The notes under the pieces were generated by a model, which was not told the origin of the DNA, made no database searches, and saw only the letters and a list, made by a program, of their open reading frames with translations. Position numbers and translations under genes: made by a program. 42,700 nt of DNA, taken from Cudoniella acicularis. Taxonomy: Eukaryota; Ascomycota; Leotiomycetes; Helotiales; Helotiaceae. Positions 21,701 through 31,394 of this stretch are shown piece after piece. The stretch covers positions 1 to 42,700 of the forward strand of contig JAAMPI010000343.1 in assembly GCA_013054445.1 (NCBI GenBank), read 5' to 3'. Numbering within the stretch: position 1 is the stretch's first letter; each line of letters starts with the position of its first letter.

Positions 21701-22467
21701 TCATATCCTATATTTCATGCCAATAACGGAGTCAATTCGCAGCATTCCTCCGTATGTGCTAAACCACCGGGCTTTCCATGACACAAAAACCCCGTACGTT
21801 TTGAGCAGAGAGGAATGAATGTCTTTAAGAAGTTCTTTAAATGTAAGCCTGAAGATTGATGCATTGATGGTAAGTCTGCCCGACTAGCAGAAGAGGATCT
21901 GAGTAGTCTAACAACTCTAGTTCGGCTCGAGGTCGTAACTTTCAAGGGAATGCTTAATACCACCTATGAAGCGAAACCTGCGGACCTGCTATCGTTGAAC
22001 CTACCGGCAGCGAGCGAGAACACTTTCTCATTCCAAAACACAAGTTCTGTATAATCGAGAAACAAATACAGTTGATGAAACTCCCTCCATATGGCTGGCG
22101 GTGGAAGAATACAAACCTTGAATTATTACCGCAAGTTTAGATTCCATCGTGTTCGGTACCGAACTCCACTCACTCTCGACTCCTTCTATCAGCGGTCTGC
22201 GATTCATAATACACTTGCCTGTTCTATATGCATTATAACCGCCAAATAACCGCAGTACCATAGCATCTGAAGTAAATTTGGGAGCATTGGTGGGGTTATA
22301 CCCGCTGCTAAATCAACCGCGAATGCGTCGTGGTCGAGTTCCCTTGAATAGTTGAGGTAGGCAAGGCGATGTTCCAGTTTAGATTTCAATTTGCTGCTCA
22401 TCAGCTGAGAGAGATATATTTTCTTTGCTACGAATTCCTGAACAAATATCTTGTATGCCTCTATCAA
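21701..22467 (-). pseudogene. Decayed gene, family not recognised
   Basis: The minus strand holds protein-like sequence in joined frames. It reads ELDHDAFAVDLAAG, then after a one-base shift at about 22308 YNPTNAPKFTSDAMVLRLFG, then RPLIEGVESEWSSVPNTMES. A possible intron (GTTTGT...TTATACAG, about 22053-22119) leads to ELVFWNEKVFSLAAG. A second possible intron leads to KHSLESYDLEPN and then three TAG codons. The frame ends in FKELLKDIHSSLLKTYGVFV and RWFSTYGGMLRIDSVIG before TGA at 21701. The first codon is not ATG, so the 5' end is unknown. The TAGs may be former Gln codons (RIP-like). I cannot name the family. Confidence 0.45.
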
Positions 22468-22745
22468 AGGAAATCTTTACCGGCTGATGTGGCCTACTTT
22501 CAAGGTGTCCGCGTTGTGGATATGAAAATGGGATTCAACTGTTCTTGACTGTTTCGAGCCCACAGGTTCGAAGTTTACTTAGCTTTCAAAATATAAAACT
22601 ATTCTACAATTTGGGACTTGAGTAATCCCTGTAGTACAACACTCCATCCTTTGACAATATAGGGGCGCGAAACATCTCCTTACCGAGCAATCTAACAGAA
22701 AAAGTCGCTCCCCACCACTCCCCCTTGAAACCAAAAAAGAAACCC

Positions 22746-22753
22746 AAAAAAAA
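22746..22753 (-). terminator. RNA polymerase III oligo-T terminator
   Basis: Eight T on the minus strand, starting three to four bases after the discriminator base of the tRNA-like gene. This is the usual Pol III stop. Confidence 0.6.
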
Positions 22754-22756
22754 GCT

Positions 22757-22922
22757 TGGATTGACAAGGACTCGAACCTTGGACCTCACACTTAAGTTTT
22801 AATAGAAAGGTACCGTAGAACCTCAATAATCACCGGTATTTCACAGTTTTAGTACTAACCATCGCAAAGGAACCCCTTAATTACAATTTGGAGTGCGCGC
22901 TCTGCCACTGAGCTATAAATCC
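22757..22922 (-). tRNA. Intron-bearing tRNA-like gene, identity uncertain (Trp-CCA likeliest)
   Basis: The 5' half GGATTTA-TA-GCTC-AGTGGCA-GAGC has a perfect A box (TAGCTCAGTGG). The 3' half has a perfect B box (GGTTCGAGTCC) in a 5-bp T stem (CAAGG/CCTTG), and TCAATCC closes the acceptor stem with one mismatch (T6/C67). Variable loop AGGTC. The anticodon stem CGCAC/GTGTG pairs if about 90 bases between the halves are removed as an intron. That register puts C at position 33. Shifting one base to keep U33 gives anticodon CCA (Trp) with a poorer stem. No CCA is encoded at the 3' end, as normal in eukaryotes. It could be functional or slightly degenerate; the terminator at 22746-22753 supports transcription. 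Confidence 0.5.
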
Positions 22923-23039
22923 TTTTTTTGTTTAAATTCTGCTTATTTCAAAGTATAAAGGCAATAGTGCGTGGTGGGGGACAAGTCAACTTTTTTATCA
23001 ATGATAGATGCCGAGGCTACCAGGGACCGACTTTCGCCG

Positions 23040-23805
23040 CCTCGCTATTTATGAAGGGTAAGCGAGAGGCATTGGTAAGTGCGCTAGCATATTTACAGAG
23101 GTGCGAGGTGCAACAAAACTTGTAATTTCATCTAGTGTTCCTTCACGGCTTTCTTTCCCGCCTGGCTTATAAGTGTAGGCAGAGGACGAAACTTCACTAT
23201 TTGACTATTCAACAAGTCAAAAAGGCCTATATTTATAGCGCTAATAAACACGCTAGCATATATAACGATGTGTGAAGTGCAATAAAACTTTCAATTTCAT
23301 CTGAAGTTATATTACAAGTCAAGGCCAGAAGCCGAAGAGACCCGACGACTCAGAGTCGACGCAGGAGGCCGACAGGTTACTAGTTGCTTATTTCATACGC
23401 TAGCAAGAACGCTAGTATTTATAGAGATGTGCGAAGTGCAACAAAACTTTGATTTTCGTGTTTTCATCTCATCTCTACTTAAGAAAGTCGTTTGTTGACG
23501 ATCTAGCTAACGTTGAGAAGCCGGAGGGCTGAGGCCGACGACGCGTCCAATAGCACTATTTATATTTATTAAATATAAGCGAGCGCGCTAGCATATACAA
23601 CGATGTGCGAAGTGCAACAAAACCATAAGTTTTTATCTGAACCCTGGGAAGTGAATATAATCTAGTAAATTTAATCTAGTAGAAGAGATAGGCATACATC
23701 TTCATCACCAGACTGCTTATAAAGCACCAGTTATGGCGCTAGCAGACACGCTAGCATATAACTTGAGGTGCGATGTGCAACAAAACCTAAGATTTCATCT
23801 GATCT
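23040..23805 (+). repeat. Five-copy degenerate tandem array, period about 167 bp
   Basis: A conserved core of about 50 bases recurs at 23082-23133, 23251-23302, 23410-23469, 23586-23640 and 23749-23802. Start-to-start distances are 169, 159, 176 and 163 bp. The core runs CGCTAGCATAT, then GATGTGCGAAGTGCAACAAA, then ACTTT and TTTCATCTGA, with two to eight differences per copy. Each core is preceded by a TATTTAT-like word and often by a second CGCTAGC. The remainder of each unit is diverged, with GC-rich patches. All cores stay readable in one frame as LAY...C(E/D)VQQN, although stops interrupt the frame between them. The array lies between the tRNA-like gene and the 3' end of the WW-domain gene. 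Confidence 0.8.
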
Positions 23806-24647
23806 CTCAAGAGCGATTCACTCAACTAGTATCACTCCCCATCACACTCAAAGTTTCCACCCCTCACCCCCGCTTCACTCACCCACCACAAACCCACATC
23901 CCAAAGAAAACCCAGAAGCCTGTAACTTCGACCCGCATCCATAAGCTCCATTGCCCACGAAGCGATAATATCTCTCTATCGCGTTCACCTTTCTCCCTTT
24001 CCCTTTCCTACTTCCAGCTTAAAGTTCCGTACTAGTGATACCACTTCATCTTTCCTATCAAGATTCTAAACTTCTCCACCTTCATCACAAAATCGCTTTC
24101 TCCCGTATAAGGGTTCACCCAACCATCCTTATGCCTGCACGTCTAATGCCTCTCTACTATCTAGTGAGCACTAAGCCATTCATCATTGCATGCTATGCAG
24201 ATTGCAAAATAAATGTAGGAGGACCAAACACATGGCGCTTTCTGCAAGTGCGATAGATAATCTGGCGTATTGAAGAAATAGTAGACCGACAGTTGCAATA
24301 TAATGAAAAGCTTACAAAGCCGAAGATATACAAATCTCTAAAGTGCTGAAGCTGGCCTTCAAACTTTCACTTCGACACTTTCAATCGAATTCACTGATGC
24401 TCACATGACCAAAAATCAACATTCAAAAGATGTCATCTTGCACGTTTGAGAGAATTTTCAATTTTTGAAAAGAAGTCCAACGCGGATCGCTTGGTCTAAT
24501 TCAAAGAATGATTTATGAAGTAAAGCGAGGTGGGTTCATGCAATTGGCGATCGTTCCGGTCAAATAGATGCAAAGAAAACCAATCCCCTCCCGAAAAATG
24601 CAGCTATACATTTCCCGACCACCTTGGTCCCATCCAGATACGCACAT
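23806..24647. other. Intergenic, pyrimidine-rich, no supported gene
   Basis: Follows the repeat array; 23830-24060 is C/T-rich. The frames at 23733-24035 and 24035-24256 look like chance openings. The last part is the 3' flank of the WW gene. Confidence 0.4.
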
Positions 24648-26146
24648 CTAGTAATCATCGGTGTAGGTGTCGGTTTGCTCATACGTATCAGTCTCTTGGT
24701 AAGTATCGTCCTGATAAGTATCGGTTTCTTCATATGTATCAGTCTCCTGGTACGTGTCGGTCTCCTGATATGTATCGTCCTGGACGTAGGTGTCGTTCTC
24801 AACATAGGTATTGTCTTCCACAACCGTATTATCGACATATGTGGTGTTATCGACATACGTGGTGTTGTCGACATATGTGGTGTTGTCGACATAGACATCA
24901 TCTTCCACGACGGTAGGACCACCACGCGAGTAAACATTTTCTTCCACAACGGTAGGGCCGCCTACATAAACGTTCTCTTCAATAATCTCGGGTCCACCAT
25001 ATCTGGAGCCACCTCCATAGCCGCCACCACCACCATAACCACCACCGCCGCCGCTATGGTGTAGCTTGTTGGACATCTTGTCCCATTCGTGCTCTAGAAC
25101 AGCGCCGGCAATAAGACCACCACCAATACCGAGAACAGCTCCGCCGGCTGCACCCATGCCACTCTTTGCGGGCTTCGCGGGTGCTGGTCCTCCTCCCGGA
25201 GCAGGAGACGGTTTCTTGCCTGTTAACATTCCCAAGAGACCCTTTCCAGTTGACTCGGGGGCAGCTGCCGGAGCGGCAGGTGGAGGAGTTTGGCCGTATG
25301 GAGGCTGTTGTCCATAGGGTGATGGAGCACTTTGTGGAGGGTATGGAGATTGTGCTCCGTAGGGAGGCTGCTGTCCGTACGGCTGTGGAGTACCGTATGG
25401 CGCTGGTGCTGGATAACCTGCTGCTGGAGGCGTTGAGTGCGGGGGGTATCCACCGTAGGCAGGTCCAGGCGATGGGTAGCCACGGTTTCCAGCGGGAGGC
25501 TGTGATCCTGGAGGTCCAGGTTGCGGACTTGCGGCACCATATGGTGGTTGAGAATTAGGTGGTGGAGTTGGATGAGGAGAATAAGCGCCATAGGGCGGGT
25601 TTGCTGGAGTAGCACCGTAAGGCGGCTGAGATCCCGGGTGTGGTTGAGAACCATATGGCGGGGTTGCGTGCGGTTGCTGTCCGTATGCAGGTGGGGAAGC
25701 CGGAGATCGCTGAGATCCATATGGGGGTTGTTGCTGAGAGCCGTAGGGCTGGGGCTGATGTTGGCCCTGTTGGGACCCATATTGACCTGGCTGGGGTGGG
25801 CGCTGAGAGCCAGGTGGCCCAGGTCTAGCATTCTGGTCGCGAAGGGAAATGCCCGCCATTGCGCTCTGTAGAGAGGCGTCCACGTTCGATGGGGGAGGAG
25901 GGCCTGGAGGAGGCGGCTTTCTTCCTTGCGGTGGGTAGACCGGGTGAGTGGGCTTTACCCATACAGAATCCTCAGTGTAAATGTTTTCATAGTACCTAAA
26001 ACGTAGAATCAGTATTTGCCAAACTTGATATTGGAGTCTATTGTCTCTCCTACTGACCAAGCCTTGTACTCCGTGTTCCAGTGAGCCTTCCAGCCCTCTG
26101 GTACGGCAGGCGCTGCTGGCGGAGGCGGTCCTGTTGGAGGTGGCAT
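24648..26146 (-). CDS. WW-domain protein with prion-like and acidic Tyr repeats
   Basis: Two exons (26146-26058 and 25995-24648; 62-bp intron GTCAGT...TTTTAG) give 478 residues. Residues 15-45 are a WW domain, the proline-motif binder: PEGWKAHW, WYYENIY, SVWVKP, with W19, Y31-Y32, W42 and P45. A long Pro/Gln/Gly/Tyr/Ser-rich stretch follows, with many PYG(S/Q)Q and PPYG units, resembling prion-like, phase-separating tails. Next is a hydrophobic Gly-zipper (GGAVLGIGGGLIAGAVLEHE), which may insert in membrane or self-assemble, then a GGGGYGGG block. The acidic C-terminus is built of PEIIEENVY/PTVVE(E/D) units, three to four YVDNTT units and about seven Y(Q/E)ETDT-type units. The PPYG motifs could be ligands for its own or another WW domain. 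Cellular role is not inferable. Confidence 0.8.
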
Positions 26147-27871
26147 CTCGGCGAGTGCTACTTTCTCGTACGATTCTGCGATGTGCTATTCTGCTCTGCG
26201 AGTTGGTGAAGGACTTCAGGATATGGTTTTCAAGAGCAGTAAGCTTGAGAAAAGACGTTTTCAAGTCGTGGCGCAGGCCGCACCTGCAAGCGCAAGAGGG
26301 GTGAGGGGTACCTCTTTCATATGAATCAATTTGGAGGAGTGAATCAAACAGAGGGGCGAAGCACAGCTCCGTACACTGTCCCACCAGTGCACCACGGCAT
26401 GCACGTTGGCCCAAACTTAGGAGAAGCAACTATGGATGTACGAAGTAAGGCTGAGCTAAACCAATCGTTCGAAGCAAACCCTAGCCCAAAGGTCAGCTCG
26501 GGCAGAATAATGGCTCAAAAAGCGCGTATCACCAGCTACCCCCGCAGCCACATCAGAAGGGCCAACCCACCAAATCATCGTTGGGATGTCGTGCTGGCAG
26601 ATCACGGCTCCATGGCCATTGCACAGGAGTAAAGATCCAGGGAGAAAACGAAACCGACTTGAAAGCCTCGATGGCCCAGATCTCGCGGGTTTCGCTCTGT
26701 AGGTTTCGTAGAATCGGAGACAGCCTGGATGTGTGGGCTAAAGAAACCCTTCCGATATCGAGCTGCTTCAGCCCCAAGCGCTGCCTGGACCCCTGGAGCG
26801 GCCAAATTGTGCGCTGCGCCTCGGGACTCGCAGACAGAAATCTCACTGCGTGCGTATGTTACAAACCTCGAATCCTCCAGGAGTTGGTGAGGGTGCATGA
26901 GGCATAGTAAGAAAACAATTTAGCACAAGACACCTTCTCGATTGGCTGTCTAACATTGTCCTGCTATTTGCAGGTACGGAGTACTGGTATTGCTGATGGA
27001 AATGTGCCATCGAGATGGAGCTTCACAAGGGTCCACGAACGAAGGCATGTTGTCGAGTGAAACGAAGAAACGAACGAAGAAGCAATGGGTGGCTGGTGAG
27101 TGGTGGCTGGGGAAGTGAAGTGTCCAATCACCACACGCCGAAACCAGCTTCAGCCCTACCCCCCTTCCGCCGAGTCTTAGACAAGCCTTGCAGGGGTCCA
27201 AACAAGCATTTGGAGTTTTGGAGCTCTGAGCCACTGTGGCCCACTCACCTCCATTACGGCTCCATTCTCCATATGCCAATTAATCTTGGCGTTTGAAACA
27301 GTCTTGACCCTCGATGGCATTGCCATAGTTAGCAAAGAGGCTTCAGTTACTTTCTACCTGGCTCCCTTCGCCCTATTTTCCTCGCATTTCAAGCTGGCAT
27401 TCAAGCTTACCTTTTTTGCGTAGATATATTCTGGATTGAAGGTACTGTTGATTTTCGTGTTGGATAACAAAGCCGATGAATAGATAGATATTTTGTGTTT
27501 GAAAAAGGCTCTGGAGATAGAAGAGAGCAGAGTTGGGAGAAGCGTGGTAAGAAGGGAGATAAAAGAGTGAAATAATCATTATCTGAGAGGTTTCGTTTAA
27601 TTCCATCCGTTCCAGCCAGGAAGATCTGACTGCAGGTACAGTGGGATGAAATTTCTTGTGGAAGGAACTTTGGTGTTTTAGTGGGAAGAACGCGGAAGGG
27701 TAGTAGCTGCACGAAAAAGAGAAAAGGGGAGAGAAAAAAGAGAAGAGGGAAGTGCCACTCATAAGCCAAGTCCTAAAAAATACAAGAACATTTCAAATTG
27801 ACAAGGGAACCGAAAAATATGCTATGCTATGTGCAACGCATGGGAACCCTCCATTTAAAACCACGTTCTTA
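26147..27871. other. Intergenic, no supported gene
   Basis: Upstream region of the WW gene and 3' flank of the Cys-rich membrane protein gene. Frames at 26321-26907, 26950-27296 and 27373-27769 overlap each other on both strands and show no family features. 27690-27760 is strongly purine-rich on the plus strand. Confidence 0.45.
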
Positions 27872-28899
27872 TTATCCTTCGACATTAGCACCCTCTCCGC
27901 CATTATTTGCCTTTGCACGTTCTTCCTTCCTATATTTCCACACGAAGAACACAACAAGTGCTATGGAAACAACACCAAGCAGAAGACCCAACCCTATGAA
28001 CACCCCAATGACGATCCTGGCTTTATCCCATGGCCCATCCTTGCAGCCATCCGGTGGTGGTGGCCTACCACTCGAAGAGTTCGTCCCAACTTCCACAGTA
28101 GAGGAAACCTCCACAGTCACTAGCGCATCGCCTGAAAATGTAGCGGCTGTGGCTGTGGCCGTGGCTGTCAACGACAAACTTGCAATTTTTGTTTTCGGTT
28201 TAGGGGTTCTCGTTGCGTATGTTATTTTCCCGTCCTCTCCTAAATACCGCGGGAGGTACCCTGTGGTATTTTGTCCGTTGTACGTCATGTAAACTGTGTA
28301 CGGCGTAAACGGTTTCGTGGCTTCGCATCCGAAGATGGAATAGTTTCCATGTGGCCCAAAACGAGGTGTTACGCAAAACGGAACATCTGAACCGCTGCCA
28401 CGAGTGTAAGCCAATGTGACCTTGAATTTTGCTTTTAGAGAGTGCATACCAGCGTATGATACTTGGGTTCGCAAAACAAGCGCTGTTGCAGTTTTGAAGC
28501 TCTTTGAAAGGAACACAAGATGTCATGTAATCTATGGATGTAGGGAGGCCGCAGCCAACCAGTTTGAGCCTAGGGTTCCAGAAACAAGTGTTCTGACCAC
28601 CACAGGTGTAGGAATTTGCTGTACTGGGTCAACGCACGTTATCAGAGAGAAGGAAAGCACCAACCTGAATTGAAGTCAACATATCCACATAGTTGCGGAG
28701 GCTCATATTGGTCCGTTGCGTTCCCTATAGAAGGCGGCGAAGATGCTAAACGAGGTGGAGGCGTTGTATTTGTCGTCGCAGGATACAAAGTTCTACTTGG
28801 AAGTGTCCTTAAATGCGTCGACTGTGGTCCATCCCAAGAAACTGCCAAAATAGCCGGCAACGGCAAGAGGGCTAGGACACCAACGAGCGCCCTGGCCAT
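27872..28899 (-). CDS. Cys-rich type I membrane protein, sensor-like
   Basis: Three exons (28899-28665, 28618-28450, 28394-27872; introns 46 and 55 bp) give 927 bases, 308 residues, with exact phase agreement. Order: signal peptide (MARALVGVLALLPLPAILAV), a short Pro/Thr-rich linker, and a Cys-rich ectodomain. The ectodomain reads CGYVDFNS, then YTCGGQNTCFWNPRLKLVGC, SCVPF, NCNSACF, CGSDVPFCVT and IFGC. A Ser/Thr/Ala stalk follows, then one transmembrane helix at about 264-287 (IVIGVFIGLGLLLGVVSIAL...) and a basic tail (KYRKEERAK). The layout resembles fungal wall-stress sensors (Wsc/Mid2-like) and a widespread ascomycete Cys-rich family beginning CGY-x-CGG. Role as a surface sensor or wall protein is inference. 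Confidence 0.8.
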
Positions 28900-29301
28900 A
28901 ACATATGAGCGACGAGAGCGCTGCTCTTGAACAGAATGTTTCTATGAAGAGCATCCGTCACTACCGGCTGGATGAACGATCGGAGCATGAATGACTTCAA
29001 ATAATGGCTCATCATTATCGTCTCGTGGCACATTCTCTAATCGTGGCGTAGCACAGCCGATGGTCTTGGCTACATGAAGTCGCGGATAAAGTGGACCATC
29101 CTTTCGGAGGCTATATTGTGACAGTAAGATCAATATTTGACATCCGGATGAAAGAATCAGAGATCCTTCTAGATGCGGTCTGAAGCAGCCTGATGTCAGA
29201 GAAGGCTTACCGAAAACCATATTTTGGGCTGCAAGGGGTGGACTGCTGGCCAAGAGAGTTGCGACGACTCCAAAACACAGTCGCCTCACGCATATTAAAA
29301 C
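28900..29301. other. Upstream region of the Cys-rich gene, no supported gene
   Basis: A minus-strand frame at 28942-29289 has a signal-like start but begins with GTG and has no homology features I can see. It may be 5' flank or a relic. Confidence 0.3.
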
Positions 29302-29616
29302 TCAAGAGCTTAAAAAATTAGTATGCGAAACATACGAATCTAGTTGTTTAAGGCTCGTGTCTGAGGCTATAACAGCTTGTATTCCAACCCTCATCGTATG
29401 AAAGAACTCGGTCTCTTTAGTTACCGTTTTAAAGTCAAGATCCGCAATCCCAATTCCTGAATGACGCCTACGCCCCTGCAATGCAAACTCCAGACCTCTC
29501 GATAGCATTTATAGCGCATCAGATTTTTCTATGGGTGTCTCAGCCAAAGCCCTAGCAGATTCTACTGCGTGAAAGCCATCAAGAGTGACTGTGACGGCTC
29601 CCGCTTGCACAAGCTG
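29302..29616 (-). pseudogene. Possible gene relic, family not recognised
   Basis: Just downstream of the cystathionine beta-lyase stop the minus strand reads QLVQAGAVTVTLDGFHAVES...KSDAL, a TAA, then in the same frame MLSRGLEFALQGRRRHSGIG...IADLDFKTVTKETEFFHTMR... to a TGA at 29302. Composition is protein-like and the frame is continuous apart from the single TAA. I cannot identify it, and there is no start before the first part. Confidence 0.3.
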
Positions 29617-29653
29617 CTCATATTAGTATTGTTTCAAAAATTTGATGGGAGAT

Positions 29654-30919
29654 TCATACCGCTCTACTCAAGTCATCAATGAGATCATCAACGTCTTCAA
29701 TCCCAACACAAAGTCGGATAATGTCTTCTGGCATCTGTCTTTCCTTCCTTGTTTTCGCATCGATACTCGCGTGGCTCATTTGGCAGGGCATACTGATCAA
29801 GCTATTGACACAGCCAAAACTCACACTAATACCCCACAATCGAGCTGCCTCCACAATACGTTCCGACAGAGTGGCATCACCAGTCTCAAACGACAATACG
29901 GCACCAGCGCCTCGAGCCATAGAATGGTGTAAATCATATTGCGGGTGAGACTTCAATCCCGGATATCTCACTCGGAAGCCGTGAGATTCCAGAAACTCGG
30001 CAATTATTTGTGCATTGGATTGTTGCTTTTCCATGCGAATTGCGAGGGTTTTAATTCCTCTCATAAGTAAGAAAGCGTCATTTGGGGAGATTCCACAACC
30101 CGTAGAGTTAATGGTAAAGTACATCTTATCTCCAATGGCAGGATTATTAAAGGCCAAGACACCTGCCATAATATCATGGTGTCCAGAGAGGTACTTTGTT
30201 CCGGACTCGTAGACTATGTCGGCTCCGAGATCAAGAGGATTTGAGAGCATAGGAGAAAGCATGGTATTGTCCACAACCACCAACGCTTTTGCATTCGTAT
30301 CATGCACGATCTTCGCAATTGAGGGAATGTCGACAATCTTGATCAACGGGTTTGTTGGTGATTCTAATAGAACCATTGCTGTCTTGTCCGATACCACGCC
30401 TCTGACATTCTCCGGATTTGTGGTATCGACATGATGCACAATGATTCCGTGATTGGCAGCCATATATGTCAGCAATCGATTCGTCCCTCCGTATAAGTCG
30501 TCGCCGGTAATCACCTCATCTCCTGGACGTAGAATTCGTGTGATGACATCCAAGGCCCCCATTCCAGAGCCAACCACCAGAGCCCTCGCAGCATTCATGA
30601 TCTTTGCCAAGTGCCGTTCCAAATGTGTTCGCGTTGGGTTACCAGAACGGGTGTAATCATATTCAGAGCCTCCATTTGCTGATGTTTGCTTAAATGTTGC
30701 AGATTGATATATGGGCATGCTTGAGGCACCATATTGATCCTTGCTTTCTGTGTAGACCAACTCGGTAGCGAGCGCGTATTTTCTGCCATTACGAGGGCTC
30801 GATGGTGCGGGAGACGGTGGCAGATTATGGCCATCGAGATCGATGTGAGAGAATCCTTTGCCAGCAACCGCACTGGGCTTGCTCGTCGAGTTGTGCGAAG
30901 GTCCTGGCGGTGTAGACAT
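29654..30919 (-). CDS. metG: Cystathionine beta-lyase (PLP-dependent)
   Basis: An intronless 421-residue frame of the Cys/Met-metabolism PLP family (PF01053). Marks: EYDYTRSGNPTR (84-95), GSGMGALDVI, DDLYGGTNRL (140-149), LLESPTNPLIKIVDI, VVVDNTM with the PLP-pyridine Asp218, and SGTKYLSGHHDIMAG with the Schiff-base Lys242. The C-terminus IRLCVGIEDVDDLIDDL is standard. TKYLSGHHD and the fungal length favour cystathionine beta-lyase (metG of Aspergillus, met-2 of Neurospora, STR3 of yeast). That enzyme splits cystathionine to homocysteine, pyruvate and ammonia. A gamma-lyase or gamma-synthase role is less likely but not excluded by motifs alone. The first 45 residues are Ser/Pro-rich and not conserved. 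The gene lies in tandem behind the Msp1 gene. Confidence 0.88.
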   Translation of the reverse strand: MSTPPGPSHNSTSKPSAVAGKGFSHIDLDGHNLPPSPAPSSPRNGRKYALATELVYTESKDQYGASSMPIYQSATFKQTSANGGSEYDYTRSGNPTRTHLERHLAKIMNAARALVVGSGMGALDVITRILRPGDEVITGDDLYGGTNRLLTYMAANHGIIVHHVDTTNPENVRGVVSDKTAMVLLESPTNPLIKIVDIPSIAKIVHDTNAKALVVVDNTMLSPMLSNPLDLGADIVYESGTKYLSGHHDIMAGVLAFNNPAIGDKMYFTINSTGCGISPNDAFLLMRGIKTLAIRMEKQQSNAQIIAEFLESHGFRVRYPGLKSHPQYDLHHSMARGAGAVLSFETGDATLSERIVEAARLWGISVSFGCVNSLISMPCQMSHASIDAKTRKERQMPEDIIRLCVGIEDVDDLIDDLSRAV

Positions 30920-31394
30920 TTTCGGTTGAAAGGTGGATGAGGGGAAGAACTTTCAAAAGTTTGGGATTCAGGGAAGAGCTCCTTGAAGCTCTGCGATTGA
31001 AGCTGTAGATTGAGGTTGAGCTCAATCAATTGGTGTAAGGCACAGATTGTATAAATCCGTTGTTTGTGTTGCCCTTAAAAAGTTTGTGATCAGTTTGTTT
31101 CTGTGGCACGAGAGCTGGAGTCACGATTCGTGGGGTGCTTTATTCGCTTCCGAATGACGTGCTATCGGGGTACAGCATTGGCCCACTCTAAAAAGGAGAA
31201 ATCCCCGGGTAGGAAAAGGGGGGCTGGAGACGTGGGAGAATGGGTGCGGAGCAGGAGCAGAAGAGTGAAGACATAGTATTTCAGAGCTGATATATTTTCT
31301 AAAGCAGTATTCATCCCTCATGGGTCTAACCTAGCCAAATGCATAACCCTTGACGCCTGACCCATATTCTACAAATTATCAAAGGGGTTATGGA
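30920..31394. other. Intergenic between the beta-lyase and Msp1 genes
   Basis: Promoter and 5' leader of the beta-lyase plus the 3' flank of Msp1. No gene and no clear operator were seen. TGACGT at about 31155 is the only regulator-like word noticed. Confidence 0.4.

Noticed and set aside
22990..23805. CRISPR-like reading of the repeat array
   Set aside because: The repeats are degenerate, the spacing is about 167 bp with diverged but related intervals, and the genome is eukaryotic.
24560..25831. Several long frames antisense or in shifted frames over the WW-protein gene
   Set aside because: They are shadows created by the strongly repetitive codons of the real gene.
28942..29289. Signal-peptide-like 115-codon frame on the minus strand
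   Set aside because: It starts with GTG, and the true upstream ATG reads another frame that stops after 28 codons.
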